The notes beneath the pieces are model-generated. The model was given only the letters and a program-made list of their open reading frames with translations. It was not told the origin of the DNA and did not search any database. A stretch of 64,000 bases of DNA from Sialis fuliginosa. Its lineage: Eukaryota; Arthropoda; Insecta; Megaloptera; Sialidae. The DNA lies in the NCBI GenBank assembly GCA_961205875.1, contig OY540809.1, positions 27,602,267 to 27,666,266 on the forward strand. Reading direction: 5' to 3'. The position numbers and the translations under genes were made by a program. Below, one piece after another: positions 35,606 through 46,799 of this stretch. Within the stretch, counting starts at the first letter, position 1; each line of letters begins with the position of its first letter.

Positions 35606-35937
35606 TGCCCGGTATTATAAAGGACCTAACAAAATTTGTTAGCTAGCAATTACATTCATATGGGGTATTAATACTGTACTAGTATCTATGGATTAGTTAT
35701 GGAATTTAGAGCAGTGACACTTCAATTAATTGTAACACAGTTGGCATCTTTGACCGTACAAAATAATTTTCATAACATCACCACTGTTTTAATGCCGTTT
35801 GTATTTACCTTCAACGCGTGCGCGAAACTTGTCAAAGTCATCAACAAACTCCAAAAGAACTGTCATATATGTTTGATACCTCAGTTGAAAGTGTTTGTTA
35901 GCTAACAAATTTGTTAGGTCCTTTATGATACCGGACA
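35606..35937. mobile_element. Harbinger-like MITE, 332 bp
   Basis: Inverted ends TGCCCGGTATTATAAAGGAC (35606) and GTCCTTTATGATACCGGACA (35918-35937) extend about 43 bp inwards to GTTAGCTAG/GTTAGCTAAC. It is flanked by TAA on both sides (35603-35605, 35938-35940); a 3-bp TWA duplication is characteristic of PIF/Harbinger. A 68-codon frame inside (35699-35905) is not a gene. Confidence 0.75.
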
Positions 35938-36045
35938 TAAAAAGAAATAAAACACATAAAAATCATGCTCATAGCCATGATATTGGCTTTATTGAAAAAC
36001 ATTTTTTATGCCATTAGTGTTTAAATATGATTTATGGCATATGGG

Positions 36046-36785
36046 CGCCGCGCGCTAGCTCTAATGAAGTGCAATCTGAAAGTCCAATTTTCGACCACTT
36101 TTTTGAGCAGCTGAGGCCGTATATCGGCAATAACGTGGCTAATATTGGCTTCCAAGTGGTTCAAAGTCTGTGGTTTTACAACATAGACTAGTGCCGTATA
36201 TCGGCAATAACGTGGCTAATATTGGCTTCCAAGTGGTTCAAAGTCTGTGGTTTAACAACATAGACTAGTGACTTTATATATCCCAACAGAAAATAATCCA
36301 GAGGTGTAATATCACACGATCATAGAGGCCAATGCACATGCTCATTTCGCGAAATTCTGCGCTCATCGAACGTTTCCTGCAATACATTGATTGTATCTAG
36401 CGCTCTATGACATGTTACGTCGTCTTGTTGAAACCATAGCTCTTCTACTAACGCGATTCAATTCGGGAACGAAAAAATCAGTAATCATGAATCTATAGCG
36501 TAACGTTCTAGCCGGCATCATCTTTGAAGAAATATTGCCCTACAGCAGCAATAACTTCTTCGGTGCGCACTGTACGACGTCTCTACCGATGTGCATTATA
36601 ATTTAGAATATGCGTGGTGCGAAAACGATTCATGGTTATTCGAATAACTTGTTCGAATGGACGATTATGTCAACCGTAAAATGAACGGTATGTTTCGCGA
36701 ACTGAACCGCTGTTTTCAAATTAAATTTGCACAATTTGCAAACGTTGTTCCAGCGTAAGTCAATTCATAGTGAAATGGCAAAATA
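36046..36785 (-). pseudogene. mariner/Tc1-type transposase pseudogene
   Basis: Read on the minus strand. The N-terminal part gives LTLEQRLQIVQI, then EQVIRI and RTVRTEEVIAAV, matching the helix-turn-helix and linker region of a well-known insect mariner-like family. A deletion follows. The frame resumes with DDAG, NVTL, ITDFFVPELNRV and then ELWFQQDDVTCH (about 36410-36445), which holds the second catalytic Asp, followed by RALDTINVLQETFDERRISR, HWPL, CDITPLDYFLLGYIKSLVY (containing the third Asp, DYF) and the C-terminal ADIRPQLLKKVVENWTFRLH. Several stops and frameshifts interrupt it. The segment with the first catalytic Asp is gone. A 77-bp piece of the C-terminal region (36116-36192) is tandemly duplicated (36193-36269). 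Non-functional; the family call is firm. Confidence 0.8.
36116..36269. repeat. 77-bp tandem duplication within the mariner pseudogene
   Basis: GCCGTATATCGGCAATAACG ... CAACATAGACTAGT occurs twice in a row with a single T/A difference noted. The near identity contrasts with the heavy decay of the host gene, so the duplication is much younger than the insertion. Confidence 0.85.
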
Positions 36786-37012
36786 TACCGAGCACTAATC
36801 AGCTGTCAATTGTCAAATTTACTGTCACTAGAAATAGTGTTGCCAATTTGAAAAACAAACCTATAAAAAAACACACTTTACATAATATACATTACAAGTT
36901 ACAACATTTACAAAATTTTATTTCTAATATAATATACTAAATCGTGTTACGAGCGTGATCGGTCGTGAGTAGAATAATAGAATTCGTGAGTAAGCGTGAC
37001 CATGCGCGAAAA

Positions 37013-38278
37013 AATGACCGTGATATCCCTTATTAAAAACGTTTTCTGGTATATAATTTTTAGATTCATAAATAGAATATTTATTTATTCCTTACATCCA
37101 ATAATACATAATACTGAGTAATAACATTTCAAACTTTTACTCTTTAACTTTATATTTAGTACTACCACTGAGTCTGAGTTCGTTTAGAATGCATTTCCTA
37201 GAGATCGTATCGCGAAAAATAATCTTTAGAACCGTTATAAACATTGAGTGGCAACAGTTAAAAGTTTCTCCGTATTATAATTTTCATTCGGAATTGATTG
37301 TAAAAAGTTCATTTTTAAAATGTGTTTTCATCCAATGAAAATGAAAACTTTTATATTATGTAAATGTAATAATTTATAAGTGAACAGTAGTCGAATGTAT
37401 ACTTCCTAACAAAAAGTTAAAAAAATATTATTACCTATATCTTTAATAAAATCTGGAAGTAACATATATTTAATTTTTTTAAATATAAATTTCACAAAAC
37501 ACGAACATTCAATTTTATGCTTTTAAGAATAATAATCTGCTGTGACTACCACAAGAGTTTTTTTCTGAATATTATTATAAAGAAACGATTATCTTTATAT
37601 CTACAGATTGATTTTTTTCTATTTTTAATAAACAAATTCTATTGCCGATCGTTTCAAAAATTATTATTATCTTAAAAAGACAGGAGAAACATAATATAAA
37701 CTATAGATACTATTTATTATAATAACCTAACCAATCGCTTCAAAAATGATTTAAAAATTATTATAATATATTTTAATAAAAAAAACATGGAAAACTATGG
37801 AAAAGTGTATAGAAAATGAATTATAAATAATAAAATTCATTACTAATATCTTTTTGTTTATAAATGGAATAGATGAATATACATATATGATTCCAAATAA
37901 AGTACTTGTTACTTCCCCTTTATATGTCAAGATTAAGGATACGTCAACTTTTAATAGAAATCTACATCTTATGACATATCATTTTCAAGGTATTTCAAAA
38001 TTGAATTCAGTGCTTTGATAAATAACATATAACAAAACATATTTTGTCATCTCAGTTTTTATGGTAAAAAAAGAGTACCTACTTAATTAGATAGGTACAT
38101 ATATGTATCTATAAAATTAAAAAGTTTTGTTGTCTTTAATTTGAGATTTACCTTTTATTAAGCGTCCGTTTTGAAACTAACTTTACATTAGCTCTAAACG
38201 TTTATCATGATTTGTAAACAACTGATTAACTAATCGTGCAAACCCACTATTAATATTCAAAAGTACTAACAGTTTTTA
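37013..38278. other. AT-rich stretch, nothing recognised
   Basis: No ORF with gene-like composition, RNA gene or repeat arms identified. Confidence 0.45.
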
Positions 38279-39115
38279 GGTTTCCGTAGAAAACTAGGAT
38301 GTCGATATATATAAATGTCGATACCTTATACATAGTTTCGCCATGTCCGTCCTCAAAAATTTTAAGCCGATTAAGATGAAATTTGGTATACGGATGAAGA
38401 CTGTTAACACAAAAACAGTAATGATAAGATTTTTGAATGAAACAATTTTTTTGACCCCCTTTCCATAGACTGAAAAGTTAACTCACATTTTTTTTACTTA
38501 CACCATTGAGTAGGGTGTCATTAGATAGGTCTCTTAAAATGAGACAAAAAATTTAAATGGCCTTTTGATTTTAACCCTTCAGTCATGATACATTTTTGCA
38601 TTTTAATGTCGTTATCAAAGCGTCCCCCCCTCTATTTTCTAAACTATCAAAATAAAAAAATCTGCACAGATTCGAGAATATAGCTTTTAATAATTACTTT
38701 CACTGAAAATTATAACGAACACTGTCAAAATTATTGTGGACCCCCCTCCCATAAACTGAAAAGTGAACTCACATTTTTTTTTCACTTACCCCATTGAGTG
38801 GGGTATCTTTAGATAGGTCTCCTAAAATGCAATCAAAATGTCAAATGATCTTTTGATTTTAACCCTTCAGTCACGATATATTTGCATTTAAATGTCGTTA
38901 TCAGAACGTCTCCTTCCCCTTCTACTTTCTAAACTATCGATGCAAAAAATCTAAAAAAATCCAGAATGTAGCTTTTAGTTAGTACTTTCAATGAAAAATA
39001 TAACGAACACTGTAGCTAGAATAGTTTATAAAAAAATTGAAATAACTCTTGTTTATAAATCGTAATGACTACGGAAACCTATCATGCGCGTGCCTAACAC
39101 GCACTTGGCCGTTTT
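38279..39115 (-). repeat. GGTTTCCGTA-type dispersed repeat with a tandem unit
   Basis: Bounded by GGTTTCCGTAGAAAACTA (38279) and ACTACGGAAACCTATCATGC (39068), then GTGCCTAACACGCACTTGGC. This end is a signature I know from many lepidopteran genomes. A ~285-bp internal unit occurs twice, starting at ACTGAAAAGTTAACTCACAT (about 38470) and ACTGAAAAGTGAACTCACAT (about 38756). It includes the module CCGATTAAGATGAAATTTGG at 38372. Non-coding in every copy I know of. Confidence 0.7.
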
Positions 39116-39357
39116 ATTTATTACATATTTTCTCAAAAGAGTTTAAAATCATATATTCCTTGAATATTTCGTACAGCATTCTTGAATAGAGTTGGGATGT
39201 ATTTTTCGGCAACACACCTTATAAAACAATCGTTTCCAAACTTTTTCAACTCACGGTACCTTTTTTGAACTAAGGTTTTCCCATGACGCCCATCCCTAAT
39301 TCAAATTATGACTAATCATTGGAAGATATGGGCATTTATTGAACAAGTCAAACTACT

Positions 39358-39850
39358 AGTCCTCGGTCCCGGTTTTAAATATTGAAATAGAAAATACTCC
39401 TCTGAAACTTCGTGAGTGGATTCATTTTGGCGTATCCTACAACTTTTTTATTTTCGAAAATTCTGAGAATTGGGGGGTTTTTGATGTGGCATGCGTTAAA
39501 CATTTTTAGGGCGTAGGTCAGGGCAAAAGACCCTTGATTTTCGTAGGCCAGTATAACTATGTATAACATTTTCAGTAATAAGTAAGTAATTATTTATAAA
39601 TTACATAACATCATGAATTTGACATGTTGAAGGTGTAGGTCTCGCTAAATGCCCCAATATTTTTTGCACAATTGCTAAATAAATAACAGTAAACTGTTAT
39701 TGTTATACTGGCCTACAAAAATCAAGGGTTTTTTGCCCTGACCTACGCCCTAAAAATGTTTAACCCCAATTCTCAGAATTTTCGAAGATAAAAAAGTTGT
39801 AGGATATGCCAAAATGAATTGAAATTTTAAAACCAGGACCGAAGACTATA
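39358..39850. repeat. foldback element, ~200-bp arms
   Basis: TAGTCCTCGGTCCCGGTTTT (39358) mirrors AAAACCAGGACCGAAGACTA (39830-39849). Inner mirrored boxes: ATTTTGGCGTATCCTACAAC against GTTGTAGGATATGCCAAAAT, TTTTTAGGGCGTAGGTCAGG against CCTGACCTACGCCCTAAAAA, and GTAGGCCAGTATAAC against GTTATACTGGCCTAC. The centre (39575-39690) is unpaired. Confidence 0.8.
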
Positions 39851-40589
39851 CTGCATTATTGAACAAACTAATTCCTTTCAAACGAAAATAATAATTATAC
39901 AAGTTTTTCCGATATTCCACAACACCCCTGTGCAAACGCCGCGGTGCACATTTTGGAAATCACTGGTATAAAACATTTTATCTAAATTCCATTATTAAAT
40001 TAATCGAATGATCTAAAACATACAAATAGATAGATATCTACTTTATAAACATACTATACCTACATACATAAAATATAGCAGAAAGAGAGAGAAATCTGTC
40101 CCGCGCACTTCTGTAGCCATTCCTCACGTCGTACATCAGCCGTTGACGTAGGTCGTCAATGTTTCTACAATTCTCTCACAAAATGTTTGTCTTCAATTTG
40201 TCGAGGGTACCGAAGGTCTTTTTAAATTTGCAGAGCGGTATCAGATATGTGTCATTTTCAACAAAATGCCTCTACATGTTTCTCTCTCAGACACACACAC
40301 ACGCACTTACACATATACAGAAATCTCTCCCATTTGACATATTGAATTATTGAACATTCGTCTTTGAAATTATTAGAAATCGGGTCAAATATTTCGTTGG
40401 GTTTATTGATTCCCTTGAACTTTTGAATTTTTTTAGCTTATGTTTTATTAGATATAAAAATATAATGTGATTATATTTTTGATGGTTAAACATGAAATGT
40501 TTTGTGTGGATAAAATAATTATACTAAACAAATCTTTTACCTTTTTAAATTATTATTTATGATTGTATGAAGATATACTTTTTTTTAAG
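39851..40589. other. no gene seen
   Basis: Contains an (AC)n run at 40289-40303 inside a 64-codon chance frame. A slightly GC-richer patch lies at 40095-40165 (TCCTCACGTCGTACATCAGC). Confidence 0.4.
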
Positions 40590-40880
40590 AAAAAAATAAT
40601 ACTGAAAAATAAATAATAATTAAATTGAACAGTTTTTGAAGTCGGTTTAGCTTTTTTCTTTCTTAAAAAGTTTTTTATTGGCTTAACACTGACTTCAAAA
40701 AACTGTTAAATTTTGTTATTATTATATTTTCAGAATTTTTAAATCGGTTTTATTTTCTCCTTAAAAAGTTTTTTTTTCTGAATGGCATAACTTTGAAGTC
40801 CATGGTCTGACTAGTTTTATATGGAACCATCTCGGGAGTATATTTGTCGAAATTATGCCCAAACACATATATAAAAAATA
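40590..40880. repeat. GAAGTCGGTT-type dispersed repeat, copy 1
   Basis: TTTTTGAAGTCGGTTTAGCT, TTAAAAAGTTTTTTATTGGC, TTGAAGTCCATGGTCTGACT, TATTTGTCGAAATTATGCCC. The same sequence order occurs at 49545-49998. It directly abuts the palindrome at 40881. Confidence 0.55.
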
Positions 40881-41763
40881 TATACAGAGTGGGGCACTTA
40901 AAGTGTTACAGTTCATTATCTCAGAACCATAGCATATTTAAAAAAAATATTTCAACCAAAAAATGTTTGGTTGTAAGGAGGTAATCGAATAGTAATATTT
41001 ATTTGTTATTTTAACGTGACCTTCAAGGATATTTGAAGGTCATCATTTTTTTAAATAGGAACCTTAAGTTTTTATTAAGTAATCTTATTTTAGGTGAAAA
41101 AATACGAATCTTTCATTAAAAACTTTTTTTTGAACAACCCAAGCTTTCCAAGGTATCTAACAAAATAATTCGAGATTTTGAATTTTCAAGAATTTTTTAC
41201 TCAGAAACCATAAACTTTAGAAAAAAAGTACAAGATACAAAAAATATTTATTTTAGTCTAATGAAACTTGGAGAATTATTCTAGATTTTTTTTAACAGTT
41301 CGTACTTTTTTTTGTTTTTGCTAAAATAAAATAAATAGAAAAAGTTTTTAAATTTTTTTACATAATTCTCCACGCTTTATTAGACCAAAATAAATATTTT
41401 GTGTATCCTGTACTTTTTTTCTAAAGTTTGTGATTTCTGAGTAAAAAATTCTTGAAAGTTCAAAATCTCGAATTATTTTGTTAGATACCTTGGAAAGCTT
41501 GGGTTGTTCAAAAAAAAGTTTTCAATGAAAGATTCGTGTTTTTTCACGTAGAATAATATTACTAAATAAAAACTATAGGTTCCTATTTAAAAAAATGACG
41601 TTGACCTTCAAATATCCTTGGAGTCCACGTTAAAATAGCAAATAAATATTACTATTCGATTACCCCCTTACAACCAAACATTTTTTGGTTGAAACATTTT
41701 TTTCAAATATGCGATGGTTCTAAGATAATCAACTATAACACTTTAAATGCCCCACCCTGTATA
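40881..41763. repeat. long palindrome, ~430-bp arms, TATACAG ends
   Basis: TATACAGAGTGGGGCACTTA (40881) mirrors TTAAATGCCCCACCCTGTATA-type sequence ending at 41763. The arms match nearly throughout: GACCTTCAAGGATATTTGAAGG against CCTTCAAATATCCTTGGAG, CCCAAGCTTTCCAAGGTATC against GATACCTTGGAAAGCTTGGG, and ATTCGAGATTTTGAA against its mirror. The unpaired centre is about 41285-41345. No coding sequence. Confidence 0.85.
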
Positions 41764-41827
41764 GCTGAATTGAGAATTCTCTCTATTTTGTCTGTTAGAA
41801 ATAAAATAAATCTTCTGATTTATTAAA

Positions 41828-42632
41828 AAACATCAGCCAAGTAAATGCACAGTGCTTCCTCGTACTAAATTCACCAAAAGTAGTAAATTATTGAACAATT
41901 TAAATAAAAACCAATAGTATTTAGATAAATTACCTGGAACTGGTTAACCATTTAATTTTTATACATTTTTACTAAAAAATATTAGTTCGAAATTTTTCTT
42001 AAAACGCACCTAATTATGTTTACGTATATTTTTAATTTTTTGACAATTTCAATCTAAATCTAAATTTATGCAAACGCCAAAATAACATTTAAAAAGTCAA
42101 AATGACATTTAAAACGCCAAAACGACATTTAAAACGTCAAAATGACATTTAATATGTCCAAGCAAATATCAATTTAGAAAAACAAAACACAAATTTTTAA
42201 AATAAATTGAGATAAATCTTTGTAAGGCAATATTTTACAACAAACGTTGTAGACCCATATTATAGGAAATGTAATGCTTTACAAAATATATTCTATAAAA
42301 TTTTCACGTAACATGTGTCGTTCTTGAGATATCTTCAAAAAATAAATATTTTGGGATGTCACCCCTCCCACTTACACACGATTTTGATGATTTTCAATAA
42401 TATTGGTTCAGTGGTTCATGAGTTATGCGTGTGACAAGGATTCAGGGGACAGACGGACGGACGGACACACGGACACACGGACAGACAGACAGACACGGAA
42501 CGAAAAGTGTTTGTCTTGACGTGAAACGGAAAGATCAATTTAAAATTTTGAAATCAGAGAACATTTTATTTGTCTCAATCTGAAACGATCACAAAGCTTC
42601 TCGTACCTTCGATATTGCGAGGAAGTAAAATT
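41828..42632 (-). repeat. dispersed repeat family A, full length (~800 bp)
   Basis: The most complete copy. From its tail: ATCAGCCAAGTAAATGCACA, GTGCTTCCTCGTACTAAATT, then four AAACGTCAAAATGACATTT-type units (42071-42150), CAACAAACGTTGTAGACCCA, the GTTCAGTGGTTCATGAGTTA module, a (GACGGACAGACA)n run at 42448-42495, and the head GATATTGCGAGGAAG (about 42612-42626). TGCTTCCTCG occurs at both outer ends in inverted orientation, the only hint of terminal repeats. No ORF is conserved between copies. Confidence 0.8.
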
Positions 42633-43424
42633 ATTTCAGTTGGTAATACCACAGTATTTAAGAACAAAATATTATATAGGTATTACATTGTACGCTTCGG
42701 TTATAAATGTAATGACAACACAAAAAAATAGTGAAATAAAATTTCATTTTTCTCATTTCAATCATTTAATATTTATTATTATTATTCCGTGTGACATTTA
42801 TTGAAAAAAATGGAAAACATGTAGCCCTATGCCAGTCTCCGTTAAATTTTAATTGACTGTTAAATTTTTTCAACACATTTGACATAAAACAAATAAAGGT
42901 CGTTTATTCAACAGTAGATAAAATTTCAAATGAGACTCATATGATACGAAATGACAGCATGGTGTTCTCGAAACGTGATGTAACACTGTTTGTCAAAAAA
43001 ATGTTTCAGCAGTTGTATTTTTATGTAAATTCATGTTTGCCGACTATTAAAATCCTTAAATTTTCAATTCTCGTATGTGCTGTTTTTGTACCATTTAAAT
43101 AAAATTATAAATTTACAATTTTTATGGCGTATCTAAAAAGTTTTTTTTAAAAACGATTCATTACAAAAAGATAAGTAACAATATATGTACATAAGTTGTT
43201 ATATTTGCTACTTAAAAATAATTGAATCTCTAACCTTGGGTTGCATAAAGCAAAATTAATCACGATTAGATAATTAAAATTTTATAAGGTTATTATCACA
43301 ATTAGTGAATTGTTTATTCAAAAATTGGTAGGTACATGTTTCGTAATCAATTTTTTCAAGAAGCTTTCCATCTATTTTTGCGTTTATTTCATTGTGTTTA
43401 AGATACATTAGGTCTCAGTTTAGA
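42633..43424. other. AT-rich stretch, nothing recognised
   Basis: No ORF, RNA gene or paired repeat ends. Confidence 0.4.
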
Positions 43425-43514
43425 CAAATTATAAATAAAAAAAATATATAAATATAAAATGAATAAATACAACTTGTTTGTCTAAACGTCAAAAATTTAA
43501 TAAAGTATAAGTAT

Positions 43515-43552
43515 TCGCAAGCTTTGGATTCAAAGAATCATCGTCAGGCTAA
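43515..43552 (-). other. hammerhead-like core, degenerate
   Basis: The minus strand reads CCTGACGA, T, GATTC, TTT, GAATC, then CAAAGC. It has the CUGANGA box and a perfect 5-bp helix II with a 3-nt loop, but the GAAA box is changed to CAAA. Like the motifs at 4873 and 50284 it has one extra base before helix II. It may mark the edge of a Penelope-like remnant in the surrounding AT-rich DNA. Confidence 0.3.
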
Positions 43553-43759
43553 AATATAATAAATGACAATTAAATACTATTAATATAATGAATATATTGA
43601 TATTTTAAAAGAAAAATTCAGAAATATACCAATTAAGAAAGAACAAAATGTGAGAATTAGTATATTATTAAATATAAAATTAAATATACACAAAAGAATT
43701 TTAAAAAACAATTTCTAGATGTAGCTATAAATAATTCTAGCAAGACATACACGAGTGTA

Positions 43760-44815
43760 TGCCATAAGGGTTCCGAAGTAAGTACTACGTGGAATGTTTG
43801 AAACCACTTACCGGTGCATTTTTAAGCTAGAAAAAAAATATAAAAAAGTATCAAGTTCTATTAATTGAGATCTATATTTTGACACCCCACTTGCCTAGAT
43901 ATCAAAATAAAAAATTCTATGACGCCCCTCCCTATTATTCCAAAATTTTAAATTATATTGTTGACTTTAGTATTTGTCGTTGCTAGTCCCACCAAAGCCT
44001 CGTTACCAAATTTTTTTCAGATTTTTTGAGCCAGTAGTTACAGAGATAGAGGGGAGGGGGACAAAATTAAACATTGCTTTTAGCCCCCCTACGCGCCATT
44101 TTTGAGTTAGAAAAAAAAAATAGTGGCATATTCTACTAATTGAGACGTACATTTTGACGTGCCACACGTCTTGATATACAATTTTTTTGTTTTTTTTTAT
44201 TTGCTCTAAAACTCCCTACATGCACCATTTTTGATTTAGAAAAAAAATTAAAAAAGGGTAAAATTCCGCTTGTTTGATTATACAATTTAACGTGCCACAT
44301 GCCTTGGAATAAAAAAAATATTTTTTTTACCTAGCTTTAGCTCCTTATTACCCCCTCTGAAAAATTATTTATTCAATAAATTTGTACATATTTTACTAGA
44401 GGGTGTCATTTTACATATTCAATAAAAATTTCAAGTTTCTAGCTTATATAGTTTACGAGCTATTTAGCTTTGAGTGAAAAGGACGGACGGACGGGCGACA
44501 AAGCGATATTAATAGGGTTTCTTCGGAACCCTAAAAAGGGTCAAATTCCGTTTGTTTGGTTATACATTTTAACGTGCCACATGCCTTGGTATAAAAAAAA
44601 TATTTTTTTTACCTAGCTTTAGCTCCTTATTGCCCCTTTTGAAAAATTATTTATTCAATAAATTTGTACATATTTTACTAGGGGGTGTCATTTTACATCT
44701 TCAGTAAAAATTTCAAGTTTCTAGCTTATATAGTTTACGAGCTATTTGGCTTTGAGTGAAAAGGACGGACGACAAAGTGAGATTAATAGGGTTTTTTCGG
44801 AACCCTAAAAAGTAA
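43760..44815. repeat. GGTTCCG-bounded dispersed repeat with 282-bp tandem unit
   Basis: Starts AAGGGTTCCGAAGTAAGTAC (about 43767) and ends CGGAACCCTAAAAAG (about 44799-44813). Several ATTTTTGAGTTAGAAAAAA-like boxes mark an older internal periodicity. From 44261 a 282-bp unit (AAATTCCGCTTGTTTGATTA ... CTTCGGAACCCTAAAAAGGG) is repeated from 44543, with about 95% identity by eye. Confidence 0.7.
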
Positions 44816-46319
44816 ATTCAATGTTTATTTATCTATATTTATGTAACACCAAATATAGAATAGAAAATATTATTAAAAATATGTAATTAATCTAAAATTA
44901 AAACATCAACTAATCAATCTAATGAGACCAATAGTTTTTATAGACAACCCCCTTTTTATTAATTTTTTGTTATTCATTGTTACATTCATATCATACTTGT
45001 GCTTCAATTATATTTTAGATAATTATTGCATTTAATTCTAAATACACTTTAAATGAAATAAAATGGATACGTTGATTTAAAATCTTGATAATATAGCTGT
45101 TTGTTTATATTTATTTAATTAGATCGTTGAACTTGACGCTTACTCTAAATATATATTATATAAATATCTTATAAGTACCGCTTACTTTCTTATAAATTCC
45201 GTTTTTTTATTTACGGAGTATTCGTATTTTGATAATACGGATATTGATAGAATTTTATATATATCTACATTTTAATCATATGAATATTGAAATTTAAAAT
45301 ACATTTACTTACATGTTTTACATATTTTAAATATTTTTTCATCCAATTGTTTGATGAAATATATTTTTTAGACAATAATCCACAAAATTGTACATACATA
45401 TGTCACTCATTTGTACCTATGTATATATTAGGTATGTATGTATTACTATTAATGTATATGTACAATATGATAAAACTCGCATACATATAATAAATATTCA
45501 ATAATAATTAATGCATTCTGTTGAAACATGTTCTATGATGCGACTAATGCATTTATGAAGTAATCAAACAGTAAAATTAGTTCTGTGTAAATTTATTACA
45601 CATAATCTTTCCAATCATTTCAAAAATAAATTGTTATATTTTGGTGGAGGTGCTGGGAAAAATATACATAAACATATTTTTATTGTGCATAATAATAATA
45701 TGTAGATACATCATAACTTATAGCTTATTTTACTTATTTTGTTTATTTTTATTTATTTATTAGTTATTTTTAGCATTATTTAAAGTTTCAGTTTCCAATA
45801 CCGATTCACTATACTTTTATTAGGTATTTTTTTCTTGTCCTTTGCACATTATACATATTATGTATACTAATTTACTTCCAAATTTTAACATTAATTGTAT
45901 TTTCTTATAAAGATATTAGTTTCAATAACTTTATATTATATTAGTGTTAATTAGTTTGGCTTCTTAATTATTTATTTTAATAAAAATATATTGGTACAAC
46001 AATACAATGAAATTAATTTAAAAAATAATCAATAAATATCATCCATTACGCAGAGCCTAAAAAAATTATTAATCTTTAAAGGATACTTTATAAAAAAATA
46101 TCAAAAAAATTATATCAATTTTAAGAGCCTTCGTGGTACATTTTTTGACGAAATCTAATGTAAGAATTTTGTAAACCAAACTTTTCTCTTGAATTTGCAT
46201 TTTTTTTATGGCTGTGTTGAGTTAATTGCAATCAAAGCAAAAACACACTTTTAATTTTGAACGTCTATTATAGCTGGCATTTATAAAGCTAACAGTTACG
46301 GCCCGTTCAAAAGCTGCAT
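44816..46319. other. AT-rich stretch, nothing recognised
   Basis: Long A/T-rich DNA with no paired arms, RNA genes or plausible ORFs. Confidence 0.45.
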
Positions 46320-46655
46320 ACTATTAAATAAAATATTCGTATAGTCTTGGCTGCTTTAAGAGCAAGGTATACTGTTTTTTGGGATCGATAGTTTTTTTTG
46401 TAATTCTTATGAACTCAGAGTAAAGCAAATGCTATGATAATATAATAATTAATAAATAGATTACACTAATAATTACTTTGAATGTCTACCATTTTGATAC
46501 CCATTGTCATCACATTAAACTGTTTTACTGTTAAGAGTCTATAGATTATGATTTAGTGATTGCAGTCATCAAATATTAACAGATATTTATAATTTAGTAC
46601 ATTTAATTAAACAAGAGTCCAACACTGGGATATGATCCAAGGCTGTGCCAGTACC
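46320..46655 (+). repeat. TIR element with GTGCCAGTACCTTATA end, copy 3
   Basis: The right end GGCTGTGCCAGTACCTTATA (46635-46654) and interior strings (CTATGATAATATAATAATTA, AAGAGCAAGGTATACTGTTT) match 25663-26249 in the same orientation. About 250 bp of the middle is missing. Confidence 0.65.
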
Positions 46656-46799
46656 TTATATTAGAATACGATAGTTTAAATAAAAAATAAATAATTGAAT
46701 AACCTTATATTGCAAATACCCATAATATCATAAAACATCTTAACCACAGAGATAAAAAGAGGTTCCCTATACTATTGATATGCGGCAGGAAAATGTGAT

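Larger units (their letters stand above)
35575..36878 (-). mobile_element. mariner/Tc1-type element, degenerate
   Basis: The left end ACGGGTGTTTTTTAGAGG and right end CCTATAAAAAAACACACTT form imperfect inverted repeats flanked by TA (35573-35574 and 36879-36880). Inside are a decayed minus-strand transposase gene and, near the left end, an inserted 332-bp MITE. Without the MITE it measures about 970 bp, short of the usual 1.2-1.4 kb because part of the transposase is deleted. Confidence 0.75.
35236..37012. mobile_element. hAT-like MITE (CGTGAG-rich ends) split by a mariner insertion
   Basis: Left part 35236-35574 and right part 36879-37012 match, in order, the MITE at 59281-59891. Shared strings: GTGAGCGTGCGT; GCTAAATCTATCAGAACAGC against GCTAATTCTATCAGAACACC; TATTACTTGCACTAAAATGC against TATTACTTGTACTAGAATGT; GAGCGTGATCGGTCGTGAG against GGGTGCGTGATCGTGA. 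The outer borders are eroded and given approximately. The middle is the mariner element at 35575-36878. Confidence 0.6.

Noticed and set aside
35606..36878. First read as a single element with ends at 35606 and 36878
   Set aside because: The TGCCCGGTATTA ends at 35606 and 35937 pair with each other and have their own TAA flanks, while ACGGGTGTTTTTT at 35575 pairs with the far end. These are two nested elements.
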